A stretch of DNA of 64,000 nucleotides from Paenibacillus silvisoli (GTDB lineage: Bacteria > Bacillota > Bacilli > Paenibacillales > Paenibacillaceae), in NCBI RefSeq assembly GCF_030866765.1, contig NZ_CP133017.1, positions 3,702,001 to 3,766,000 of the forward strand, in the 5' to 3' direction. Position 1 is the first letter of the stretch. Each line of letters begins with the position of its first letter. Made by a program: the position numbers and the translations under genes. This document shows positions 24,670-32,551 of this stretch, in pieces. Below the pieces are notes generated by a model. That model did not search any database. It was not told the origin of the DNA and saw nothing but the letters and a program-made list of their open reading frames with translations.

Positions 24670-25590
24670 ATGAAATCGCCGAGTTCAACGAAATTACCGT
24701 TTTCCCCCGTACTTCCGCTCATTGTGGGCATGCTGGCCATCTCGTTCGCGCCGATCCTTGTCCGCTATTCCAACGCGCCGGTGCCCGTTCAAGGGATGTA
24801 CCGGATGCTCTTTACGTTTCTGCTGATGCTTCCGTTCGGCGCCAAGCAGCTTCCGGATATGAAGGCGATTTCGCGAAAAGACTGGCTGCTGCTAGTTGCG
24901 GCCGGCTTCTTCCTCGCCTTGCACTTCCTGCTGTGGATGGCGTCGCTGGACTATACATCGATTGCGAGCTCCACCATTATTTTGGCGCTCGAGCCCGTAT
25001 TCGTCATGGTCGGCGCGTATATGCTGTTCAAAGACCGGCCGCGCAAGCTCGCCGTCGTCGGCATGGTTGTCGCCCTCGTCGGCGCCATGAGCATCGGATC
25101 GGGCGATATTACGCTGTCGCAGCAAGCTTTCTTCGGCGATGCGCTGTCGTTCTTCGGCGCGCTGGCCGTTGCGATCAACATGCTGATCGCCAAACAAATT
25201 CTGAAGCGCGTGTCGTCGTTTCTGTACAGCTTCGTCGTTTTCGGGGTCACGACCGTTTGCTTCTTTATTTACAATGTCGCGACGGATGTCCCGATGCTCG
25301 GCTACGCGCAGCGCGAGTGGCTCGTCTTTCTGCTCCTGGCCATCGTTCCAACCGTCTTCGGGCATATGATTTTCAACTGGCTGCTGAAATATGTGAAGCC
25401 GACGACAATTTCGATGTCCGTGCTCGCGGAACCGGTCGGCGCGAGTATTCTCGGCATGCTGCTGTTCAGCGAAATGGTGACCGGCTTTCAGCTGATCGGC
25501 GGCGCGTTCGTTATCGCGGGTCTCGTGCTGTATATGCGCGCCGAGAATCAAGCTCCTGCCGAAGTGCAGAGCGAAGCGCTCAGCGCTTGA
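24670..25590 (+). CDS. EamA/DMT-superfamily transporter
   Basis: A 306-residue drug/metabolite transporter with about ten transmembrane helices arranged as two EamA repeats (first repeat from PLIVGMLAISFAPILVRYSN; second from FFGDALSFFGALAVAINMLI). The C-terminal signature ISMSVLAEPVGASILGMLLF is typical. ATG 24670 has AGGAAGGA 8 nt upstream and gives a Lys-rich cytoplasmic N-terminus; the frame 19 codons upstream lacks a site. Family members export amino acids or small metabolites. The substrate is unknown. Confidence 0.9.
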   Translation: MKSPSSTKLPFSPVLPLIVGMLAISFAPILVRYSNAPVPVQGMYRMLFTFLLMLPFGAKQLPDMKAISRKDWLLLVAAGFFLALHFLLWMASLDYTSIASSTIILALEPVFVMVGAYMLFKDRPRKLAVVGMVVALVGAMSIGSGDITLSQQAFFGDALSFFGALAVAINMLIAKQILKRVSSFLYSFVVFGVTTVCFFIYNVATDVPMLGYAQREWLVFLLLAIVPTVFGHMIFNWLLKYVKPTTISMSVLAEPVGASILGMLLFSEMVTGFQLIGGAFVIAGLVLYMRAENQAPAEVQSEALSA

Positions 25591-25603
25591 ATGAATGGGA
25601 AAA

Positions 25604-25643
25604 AATAAAACGCCGACTGCATCAGCGCAGTCGGCGTTTTTTT
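25604..25643. terminator. Bidirectional terminator between convergent genes
   Basis: Stem AAACGCCGACTGC / GCAGTCGGCGTTT with a 6-nt loop, A-rich before and T-rich after. Confidence 0.9.
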
Positions 25644-25651
25644 AACAACAT

Positions 25652-26287
25652 TTAGTGAAGTCCATGCTCTTCGCGGATACGGTACAAGCCTTGAATGATC
25701 GGCTCGGCCGGGTCGCGGTTCAATAGATGGTGCGCGATCAAGATATGGAGCGGCAGCGCGCAAACGTTGTTGCCTTCGCTAATGGAAATGAAGCCGGCTT
25801 CCAGTACGGCGCCGTGCTGCTCGTTAAAGTCCAGATCGACATGCACCTGCTCGTCCGAAAACTCCAAACGAATGCTTGCCGCGCAAGTAGGGACGATCAC
25901 GTTGTCGATCAACGCTTTCGCCTCGTCCTCGGATTGCGGAGGCATCGGCAGGAGGCGATCGCCTTCTTTGTCCATCAAATCCAAGAAGAACGATGTCAGC
26001 CAGAGCGCAGGGTCTTCGTTGTTTTGGAACGTGTGGAGCAGCTCGCGCATGAAGAAGCCGCATGCATACTTATGTCCGTCTTTCACTTCGATTTTGTATG
26101 TGAAAATCGGACCGTACACCTCATGGTTCAACACTTGCCCATCCACTTGGTCTTCATCGAACTTAAACCGAAGCGCCTTCAGCGCGTTCTCGTGCAACGC
26201 TTGAATCAAACGCCGGAACTCTTCTTCCGGAATGCCAGCCTGTTCCTCTTGCGTATCGTTCGGATTGGATACGTCGTTTGTTGTCAT
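25652..26287 (-). CDS. Uncharacterised acidic cytoplasmic protein
   Basis: A 211-residue acidic protein with no membrane segment or signal peptide. Visible segments include FKFDEDQVDGQVLNHEVYGP (about 43-62), HKYACGFFMRELLHTFQ and DPALWLTSFFLDLMDKEGD. I do not recognise a domain. The start could be ATG 26287 or the TTG two codons earlier; GGGTGAT lies upstream. It stands between two terminator-bounded units, so context gives no clue. Confidence 0.75.
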   Translation of the reverse strand: MTTNDVSNPNDTQEEQAGIPEEEFRRLIQALHENALKALRFKFDEDQVDGQVLNHEVYGPIFTYKIEVKDGHKYACGFFMRELLHTFQNNEDPALWLTSFFLDLMDKEGDRLLPMPPQSEDEAKALIDNVIVPTCAASIRLEFSDEQVHVDLDFNEQHGAVLEAGFISISEGNNVCALPLHILIAHHLLNRDPAEPIIQGLYRIREEHGLH

Positions 26288-26379
26288 AGTCAATCACCCA
26301 TCATTCATCATATAATGTTCGTTTCGCTATTGTCTACTCGTAATTTTACCAATGACGCGGTCGTTTCATGTGCGCAGGG

Positions 26380-27432
26380 CTACAAAATATAAGCAGCGAG
26401 CAGCGCGGCCGTACCTAAAACGGCATCGCTGTGCGTGCGCTCCATGCTGTGCGAAGCATGCACGCCAGGCCCGATCAAGGCCGCTTTGATGTTGCTTCCG
26501 CCGCGCAGAGCCGCGGACGCATCCGAGCCGTAATGCGGATAAATGTCGATGGCGTACGGGATATTTTCCCGCTTCGCGAGCTCGATTAATTTGGTCGTCA
26601 TGCCGTAATCGTACGGACCGGAAGAGTCCTTCGCGCAAATCGAAACGACGCGTTCTGTCGTTGACAGATCATCTCCGATCGCGCCCATATCGACGGCGAT
26701 CATTTCCGTAATGTCGGCTGGGATGTGCGAACTGCCGTGGCCCACTTCTTCGTATGTCGAAATGATGATTTTCACGGTACGCAAAGGCGATTTCCCTTCC
26801 CGCTTCAGCCACTCCAGCAAGCCGAAGATGGCGGCAACGCTGGCTTTATCGTCCAAATGGCGGGATTTGATATAGCCGTTCGGGAAAAATTTCGGGCGTG
26901 CGTCCCATGAAATAAAATCTCCCGGCGCGATGCCTAGCTTCTGAACATCCTCTTTCGACGTTACATGCTCATCGATACGGATTTCCATATTGGCTTCATC
27001 GCGCTTCAGCTCGCGCACGTCGGAATAGACGTGCACGGACGGTTTGGTCGTGAGCACCGTGCCGTCGTAGGTACGGCCGTCGCGCGTATGAATGAGGCAA
27101 TATTCGCTTTCTACCGTATGCATCGAATAACCGCCGATTGGCGTAAAACGCAGCGTTCCCGATCCTTTGATCGAACGGACCATGGCGCCCAGCGTATCGA
27201 CGTGCGCCGTCAGCGCAATCACTTCGTCGTCGCGGTGATCGGCGCCCGGAATGGTGATGATGCCGTTGCCTTTCGGCGTTATTTCGAGGGCGTAACCGAG
27301 CTTGGCGGCTTCCTCTTGTATGATCCGCATGATCGTCATGCAAAATCCGCTTGGACTTGGCGTCGTCAGGAGCAGCTCCAGTAAACGGTGAATATAATTT
27401 CGGTCAAGATTAGGTTGAATCGGCGTGGTCAT
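26380..27432 (-). CDS. M42-family aminopeptidase (glutamyl aminopeptidase/FrvX type)
   Basis: A 350-residue dinuclear zinc/cobalt aminopeptidase. The metal and catalytic motifs are TAHVDTLGAMV (~65), LDDKASVA (~180), the Glu pair in STYEEVGHGSS (~215), AVDMGAIGDD (~240) and GPGVHASHSMERTHSD (~325). M42 enzymes form tetrahedral dodecamers that finish peptide degradation. ATG 27432 is preferred over an ATG eight codons earlier that overlaps the AAAGGAG site. Monocistronic, leftward. Confidence 0.9.
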   Translation of the reverse strand: MTTPIQPNLDRNYIHRLLELLLTTPSPSGFCMTIMRIIQEEAAKLGYALEITPKGNGIITIPGADHRDDEVIALTAHVDTLGAMVRSIKGSGTLRFTPIGGYSMHTVESEYCLIHTRDGRTYDGTVLTTKPSVHVYSDVRELKRDEANMEIRIDEHVTSKEDVQKLGIAPGDFISWDARPKFFPNGYIKSRHLDDKASVAAIFGLLEWLKREGKSPLRTVKIIISTYEEVGHGSSHIPADITEMIAVDMGAIGDDLSTTERVVSICAKDSSGPYDYGMTTKLIELAKRENIPYAIDIYPHYGSDASAALRGGSNIKAALIGPGVHASHSMERTHSDAVLGTAALLAAYIL

Positions 27433-27498
27433 GATTAGCCGGACACTCCTTTCCATAGTTGACACTTGTTCTATCATAGCCGATTCCGGCGTAAATGC

Positions 27499-29130
27499 CT
27501 ATTGCCAGAGCCAGAAAATAACGAGAATGGAAGCACTTGCCGCCGTAAGCAGCGTATCGCGCCTTTTCCAGCGCTCCGTGACGAGCACCGTCGGCTGACG
27601 CTCCACGCTAACCCCTCTGCTCTCGAGCGCGTCCGAAACTTGCTCCCCGAGTCTAAATAAAGCCAGCATGAACGGAATCGCCGTTTCCTGGAGCCGTTTA
27701 AACCCGCCGCCCGGCGAACGCTTAATGCGTTTGCCTCTGGCGATGCCGATCCGGGCGAACCGTTCCCATTCGGTTAATAGCACAGGGATGAACCGCAGCA
27801 GCAGGGTGACGGTCAAAATCAATTTCGTCCCCCAACGCGGAAGCCGGCCGAACATGGCGAACAGCTGTTCAAGCGATCGGCGCAGCCGGAGCGGCGTGAC
27901 CGCAAGAGGCAGGCCGAAGCCGAGCAGCATCGCGAGCAGCGGCCTGAGGAGCGATTGGAGCGACGCAACCGCATCGGCGGCGCTCCAAAAGCCGCCTTGT
28001 TCCTGCGGACCGAGACCGGCGATCAGCGCTACGGTGACCGTAAAGACGCTTAAGGCCATGATCGCGCCGCGCCAGCGTCTGAGCGGGATTTTGCCGAGAT
28101 AGATGGATAAGGCCACGAGTATCGCCATTGCGCCCAGCCCGATCCAAGTGGATTGAGTGAGAATAGCCGCAGAAAATAAAATATAAGACAGCCATACGGA
28201 CCGCGGATCGAAGCCCGTAAGCGGCGAAATCGGCTTGTCGGCGTTACGCTGCATGAACGGCGTTCGGCCAGCTTGCGGCACGCGAGGCGGACTCGATTGG
28301 ACGACGTCAACCTGATTGGCGACCATCGCTCGATGGGCAGCCGGCTGCCATATTTGTTCCGGCGGAACGCCGAGCCGAATCAGCCGATGCGCAACCCGAA
28401 GCCATGCCGGGATTTCCATGCCTGCTTCCTCCAGCTGACTGGGGCGTTCAAGCAGCTCTTCCCTGCTTGATCGCTGCATGCTCCCGTCCACGCGCAAGAT
28501 GAGCGCGGCGTCTGCCAGCTGGAGCGCCCAATCGCTCTCATGGGAGATGAGCAGCACGCCTTTCCCATTGGCTGCGTGCCGTTTAAGCTGCTGCCCCAGC
28601 CGCTCATGGCCGGCGGCATCGAGGCCTGCCGTCGGTTCATCGAGCAGCAGCCACGCGGCCGGCGTCGCAAAGAGACTCGCAAGCGCGGTACGTCTGCGTT
28701 CACCGCCGCTCATTAAATAGGGATCGCGGTCGAGCCAAGACGCATCCCAGCCTACGGCGGACAATGCTTCGACGCTTCTACGCTCGCATTCGGTCTCGTC
28801 GAGCTGGTATGGGCGCAGCACGTAGCGGAGCTCGTCACGAACAGAGCGCGCGAACAGCTGCTCCTCCGGTGATTGGCAGGAATAGCTGTAAGCGAGCATC
28901 GCTTTTTCATTCCGATGGAGCTTGCCTCCCCGCGGCTGCTTGTCTCTTACGATCCACAACGGTTCCGTGCCGTATGTGATCGTTAGCCCCTCGGGCTTTC
29001 GGAGCCCTGCAATCGTCTCCATCAGCCGTGTTTTGCCGACGCCATTCGCTCCAAGCAGCACGGTAATGGTGCCCGGATGCAGCCGCAGCGCGCCGGCAGG
29101 CATTAACGCACCTTCGATGAGCAGCGTCAT
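27499..29130 (-). CDS. ECF transporter: ATPase fused to the transmembrane T subunit (biotin module)
   Basis: A 543-residue fusion. Residues 1-250 are an EcfA-type ABC ATPase (Walker A GANGVGKT, signature LMSGGERRR, Walker B WLLLDEPTAG, H-loop LLISHES). A linker of about 50 residues leads to an EcfT/CbiQ-type membrane domain (~300-543) with helices such as LSVFTVTVALIAGLG and the two coupling Ala-Arg-Gly-like motifs, ARG in GIARGKRIKR and SRG in LESRGVSVE. ATG 29130 overlaps the stop of the upstream ATPase gene by 4 nt (ATGA). In most bacteria the A and T subunits are separate proteins. The BirA-type operator shared with bioY indicates biotin uptake. Confidence 0.9.
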   Translation of the reverse strand: MTLLIEGALMPAGALRLHPGTITVLLGANGVGKTRLMETIAGLRKPEGLTITYGTEPLWIVRDKQPRGGKLHRNEKAMLAYSYSCQSPEEQLFARSVRDELRYVLRPYQLDETECERRSVEALSAVGWDASWLDRDPYLMSGGERRRTALASLFATPAAWLLLDEPTAGLDAAGHERLGQQLKRHAANGKGVLLISHESDWALQLADAALILRVDGSMQRSSREELLERPSQLEEAGMEIPAWLRVAHRLIRLGVPPEQIWQPAAHRAMVANQVDVVQSSPPRVPQAGRTPFMQRNADKPISPLTGFDPRSVWLSYILFSAAILTQSTWIGLGAMAILVALSIYLGKIPLRRWRGAIMALSVFTVTVALIAGLGPQEQGGFWSAADAVASLQSLLRPLLAMLLGFGLPLAVTPLRLRRSLEQLFAMFGRLPRWGTKLILTVTLLLRFIPVLLTEWERFARIGIARGKRIKRSPGGGFKRLQETAIPFMLALFRLGEQVSDALESRGVSVERQPTVLVTERWKRRDTLLTAASASILVIFWLWQ

Positions 29131-29990
29131 ACGGACACCGCCTCGATGCCTTGAAGCGCGGCTTCCCATTGTTCCGGCGTCTCCGGATAGGGAGGCTGAA
29201 GCTTACCGAGTCTACCTAGCTCTAGCGCTAGCGCGGACAAATAAGGAAGGCGCAAGCCGCAAGCCTGGCATGGCGTCAATCCGCCGTTGGCTTCATTTCC
29301 ATCCGGCTCGAATAGAAAGGAATGCCCCGTGCCGTCGAATACGATCTGCCCCTCATTTAGCGCTACGACGCGCGAGGCCGCTGCGATCTCCTGCAAACGC
29401 TGCGTGACCCAAACGACCGCCGTTCCGCGTTCGTTCAGCTTCCGAGCCAATTGATAGACTAGCTGCATCGACTGCTCGTCAAGCATCGAGGTCGCTTCGT
29501 CGAACACGATGAGCGGCGCATCGGCGGCCGACGCCGCGGCTACGGCGGCCAGCTGTCGCTGCCCGCCCGACAGCCTCTCCCATGGCGTATCCCCGATCGC
29601 AGCCAAGCCGGTAAAGGCCAAAATTTCTTCCGTCTGACGCAATATCGCATCCGCATCTACGCCGCGCCATTCGAGCGCGAATCTCACCTCTTCGCGCGGC
29701 GTCTCCGCGAATAGCTGAGCGTCTGGATGCTGCATCACGTACGGCGAAGGCCGATTTCCGGCAAAGCCCCTGCTCCAGGTGCCTCGAACGCCTTCAATTG
29801 TTAACCCGGCCAGCAGCCGGGCAAGCGACGATTTGCCGCTGCCGTTGACGCCCGCTAGGTTAACCCATTCCCCGGGCGCCAGCTCGAGGCCGAGCGGCTG
29901 CAAACGCGGGACAATCGTACCGTTATCAAGGAGTCGGTCGATTGAAACATCTTTTAATATCAAGCTTTGCGTATCCATTATGTACGACAT
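29127..29990 (-). CDS. ECF transporter ATPase subunit (biotin module)
   Basis: A 287-residue ABC ATPase: Walker A GVNGSGKSS (~47), Q-loop VMQHPDAQLFAETPREEV (the DAQLF/EE style typical of ECF ATPases), signature RLSGGQRQLAAVAAA and Walker B LIVFDEATSMLD. It pairs with the ATPase half of the downstream fusion to form the heterodimeric motor. GAGGGG 7 nt before ATG 29990 fixes the start; the 11-codon extension is unsupported. Divergent from bioY across a BirA-like operator, so transcription of both arms should fall when biotin is plentiful. A CysxxCys sequence (CQACG) near residue 245 is unexplained. Confidence 0.9.
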   Translation of the reverse strand: MSYIMDTQSLILKDVSIDRLLDNGTIVPRLQPLGLELAPGEWVNLAGVNGSGKSSLARLLAGLTIEGVRGTWSRGFAGNRPSPYVMQHPDAQLFAETPREEVRFALEWRGVDADAILRQTEEILAFTGLAAIGDTPWERLSGGQRQLAAVAAASAADAPLIVFDEATSMLDEQSMQLVYQLARKLNERGTAVVWVTQRLQEIAAASRVVALNEGQIVFDGTGHSFLFEPDGNEANGGLTPCQACGLRLPYLSALALELGRLGKLQPPYPETPEQWEAALQGIEAVSV

Positions 29991-30035
29991 GAAAATCCCC
30001 TCTTCCCAAACGGATTGCCACATGTTACTATTTTA

Positions 30036-30070
30036 ATTGTTAACCACATATAGATAACAAGGTTAACATT
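30036..30070. promoter_or_regulatory. BirA (biotin repressor) operator in the divergent promoter
   Basis: TTGTTAACC (30037-30045), 15 bp, then GGTTAACATT (30061-30070): the two inverted arms and their spacing agree with the BirA consensus. The site lies between the ATPase start at 29990 and bioY at 30088, so it can control both directions. Confidence 0.88.
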
Positions 30071-30087
30071 AGAGAGGAGAATTGACA

Positions 30088-30735
30088 ATGGATCATACGT
30101 CAACAAAACCAAATTCGCAATCCCCGGTGCATACGCCGATCTCGCAGCGCTCCCAAGCCGAATCCGGCGGTTGGATACGCGGCGTCGTCTTCACGGCCCT
30201 GTTCGCCGCGCTGTTCATCGCCTTCGGCTATGTCAGCATCCCGCTCGGCTTCACTGCCGTTCCTATTACGCTGCAGACGTTCGCAATCATGCTGGCCGGC
30301 GGGCTATTAGGCGCCCGGTATGGCTTTTACAGCATCGGCATCGTCGTCCTGCTAACGGCGCTCGGTCTGCCGCTGCTGCATGGAAACGGCGGCTTGAGCA
30401 CCGTCTTCGGCCCGACAGGCGGTTACATATGGATGTTCCCGCTCTCCGCGCTTCTGATCGGTCTGGCCAGCGATCGGATCTTCGCGCGGTCGAATAAATT
30501 GAACGGGATGCAGGTATCGCTGCTATTCCTCAGCCTGGTCCTGTTCAGCGTCCTCCTCGCGTATGTCGGCGGCGTACCATGGCTTGCTTACAAAGCAAAG
30601 CTTTCGTTTCACGAAGCCATGGTGTCAGGCTGCTATCCATTCCTGCTCGGAGATATGGTGAAAGCCGTCGCCGCCACGATCTTGATTCCGATTCTCCGGC
30701 AGCAGCTGCCGAAGATGACGTTTTTGAACAATTAA
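30088..30735 (+). CDS. bioY: BioY, biotin-specific S component of an ECF transporter
   Basis: A 215-residue membrane protein with six predicted helices after a ~30-residue hydrophilic N-terminus rich in Ser/Pro/Gln (longer than usual). BioY signatures are visible: PITLQTFAIMLAGGLLGARY (about 65-84), a GPTGGYIWMFP loop near 113-123 and VSGCYPFLLGDMVKA near the end. GAGAGGAG lies 10 nt before ATG 30088; a TTG two codons earlier is a less likely start. It binds biotin in the membrane and docks on the A-A-T module encoded divergently. Confidence 0.93.
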   Translation: MDHTSTKPNSQSPVHTPISQRSQAESGGWIRGVVFTALFAALFIAFGYVSIPLGFTAVPITLQTFAIMLAGGLLGARYGFYSIGIVVLLTALGLPLLHGNGGLSTVFGPTGGYIWMFPLSALLIGLASDRIFARSNKLNGMQVSLLFLSLVLFSVLLAYVGGVPWLAYKAKLSFHEAMVSGCYPFLLGDMVKAVAATILIPILRQQLPKMTFLNN

Positions 30736-30747
30736 TCGGTTATGATG

Positions 30748-31344
30748 TCAGCCGGCCTGCCTCTTCACCGCTTGCTCCAGCAGCGATTGAAGCTCGCGCA
30801 GCGTCGGCTTTCGTATGTTGATGACCAGTTCGCGCTTACCGTCGTCGATGGCTATTCCTTTGATATGGACCGGCTCGGGAAGCTGCGTGCCAAGCGGAAT
30901 GACGATATCCTCGAAGTATTGATTAGGCAGCTCGAACCCGCGCAGCTTCGCTTCATCCACGCTCGCGATGAGGTTAGGCTCCTTCCAGTGCAGCTTATAA
31001 TAAATGACGATTCCGACGGGCAGCCGGTTCTTAAGCTTGAGATTCACATGCGCCGCAAGCCGATCGCCTTCCAAATGGAGTCTAGCACCAGTAATCAGCA
31101 CCCCCGGACGGTACTCGGGATGGAGCGAGATCGAGGCTTTGCCGATATTGTTGACGTCTGCTTCCGTCAGCACGAATTCCGTGCTGAATTTGCGGACCAT
31201 CGTGAACGCCCGGTCCATGATCGGCACTTCCTTATACGATAAGTCCAGCTTTTCCCGCGGCTTTACATATTGAACGGCACCGATCACGCAGCCGATGCCA
31301 AGCAAGATCAAGACGACGAGACTAATGACGAGTTTACGAAGCAT
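30748..31344 (-). CDS. Membrane-anchored uncharacterised protein
   Basis: A 198-residue protein with an N-terminal membrane anchor (residues 5-25, LVISLVVLILLGIGCVIGAV) and an extracytoplasmic, beta-rich remainder (ITGARLHLEGDRLAAHVNLK, GIVIYYKLHWKEPNL). The organisation resembles Bacillus YpmS/DUF2140 proteins, but I do not see a decisive motif. A strong GAGGAGG site precedes the start at 31344. It converges on bioY with 12 bp between the stops and no clear terminator. Confidence 0.7.
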   Translation of the reverse strand: MLRKLVISLVVLILLGIGCVIGAVQYVKPREKLDLSYKEVPIMDRAFTMVRKFSTEFVLTEADVNNIGKASISLHPEYRPGVLITGARLHLEGDRLAAHVNLKLKNRLPVGIVIYYKLHWKEPNLIASVDEAKLRGFELPNQYFEDIVIPLGTQLPEPVHIKGIAIDDGKRELVINIRKPTLRELQSLLEQAVKRQAG

Positions 31345-31501
31345 CTTCTGTCAACCTCCTCTTGCATCGTCCTTATTATACGCTTCCCTTCGTTTACCCT
31401 TCTACCTCCAGCCGCAAAACATCGATAATAATAAAACAAGCCGGTTTCCCAATGAAGGGAAACGCGGCTTATTGAACGCCGGGTTACATCGGATTAATCA
31501 G

Positions 31502-32165
31502 CTAAATACCAGTAATCGAGATGGAATTCGGATGATCTGCGTTGAATTGCTGCAGCATCAATATAACCTCTTGCAGACCCTCTAAGTCCGCCTTCCTCCA
31601 TGATTGAATGTCGAGGAAATGAACTCTCTTGGATGCACCGCGCGTTTGATCGGCTACTTTCGACAAAAATGCGCCTGCGCTTCCTTCAAAATAACAGTTT
31701 CCGAACATGAACCGATCCTGTTGTCTTGTAACCACGGTTTGCATTTCCCATGCGCAAAATTTATTGCCGTCAGGATCGGCAAAATAAAATTCAATCCCGC
31801 AGCCGCCGTTATCCCGAATATCTTCCGCATAAACGCCGCTTAGTATTAAATCGCGATGAAGCCTTTCGATGTCCTCTACTTGAAAGGACAATACGTTCAT
31901 ATCAAAATTCGGGCCAGCCCAAGCATCGGTTTTATATTTCATCCTGGCTCCTTCATTCTCTTCGATGAACATCATTTCCGTCCCATCGTCGAGGACAACC
32001 GATGGACCCTAAAACGGTTAATTGAAAATGTTCTGCGAACCATTTCAAAGACGCTTCCGGATTTTTGCACGGAATATAGATACAAGATACTTTTTTCAGC
32101 AATCGTTTCGAAACGATTGGTTTATCCACTACGTTAGTCTCTTGAACGTCAATTGGAATGTTCAC
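31502..32165 (-). pseudogene. Frameshifted VOC-family (glyoxalase/dioxygenase-like) gene
   Basis: The N-terminal half (KKVSCIYIPCKNPEASLKWF, then AEHFQLTVLGSI) lies in one frame and ends prematurely at 31953. The continuation VVLDDGTEMMFIEENEGARM, then NFDMNVLSFQVEDIERLHRD and CGIEFYFADPDGNKFCAWEM, lies in the next frame down to 31502. Removing one G at about 32000 (between GGGTCCATC and GTTGTCCTC) joins them into one protein with a VOC betaalphabetabetabeta fold and a ~50-residue C-terminal tail. It could be a recent pseudogene or a sequencing error. The start is weak (GTG 32163-32165, or a later TTG). Confidence 0.75.
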
Positions 32166-32302
32166 TTGAATCCATTTTGTTCATATAAGTTAGAATAGGT
32201 CCCTAACATTATTTGGTATCGCATTACAATAATACCGAATATACGTTCGTATGTAAACACTGATTCTATAACTATCAACACAGAAGTGATCATAATGACA
32301 AT

Positions 32303-32325
32303 AAAAAACCGCGGAGACCGCGGAT
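32303..32325 (-). terminator. Weak terminator candidate downstream of the allophanate hydrolase gene
   Basis: Minus strand CCGCGG-TCT-CCGCGG followed by TTTTTTA. The 6-bp stem is short, and it lies about 220 bp after the stop with a repeat element between. Confidence 0.45.
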
Positions 32326-32367
32326 CGAGAGTGTTAAAAAAGCCAGATTAAAGCGTGAACCGATCTT

Positions 32368-32551
32368 TAACGGTTGCCACAGCGCTTATTTGCACAAAAT
32401 CAGCCCTTTTTCACACCTAACGGTTGCCAGAGCGGCTATTTGCCCGAAATCAGAGCATTTCGCTGCCGAAATGGCCAAATAGCGTCGCTGACAACCGTTA
32501 ACAATACATACAGCGCATTTTGATGATAAATAGCGTGCGTGGCAACCGTTA
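32368..32551. repeat. 184-bp palindromic repeat element, copy 1
   Basis: Four ~25-bp cores: TAACGGTTGCCACAGCGC at 32368 and TAACGGTTGCCAGAGCGG at 32418 forward, then inverted cores ending AACCGTTA at 32500 and 32551. Start-to-start spacings are 50, 58 and 52 bp, as in the two copies at 46.8 and 47.1 kb. The last TTA of the element (32549-32551) supplies, on the minus strand, the TAA stop of the allophanate hydrolase gene. The remainder of 32166-32367 holds no gene I can support. Confidence 0.85.

Noticed and set aside
32528-32551. Attachment site at the 3' end of the allophanate hydrolase gene
   Set aside because: The sequence identity with 46-47 kb is explained by the dispersed repeat element; no integrase or tRNA is nearby.
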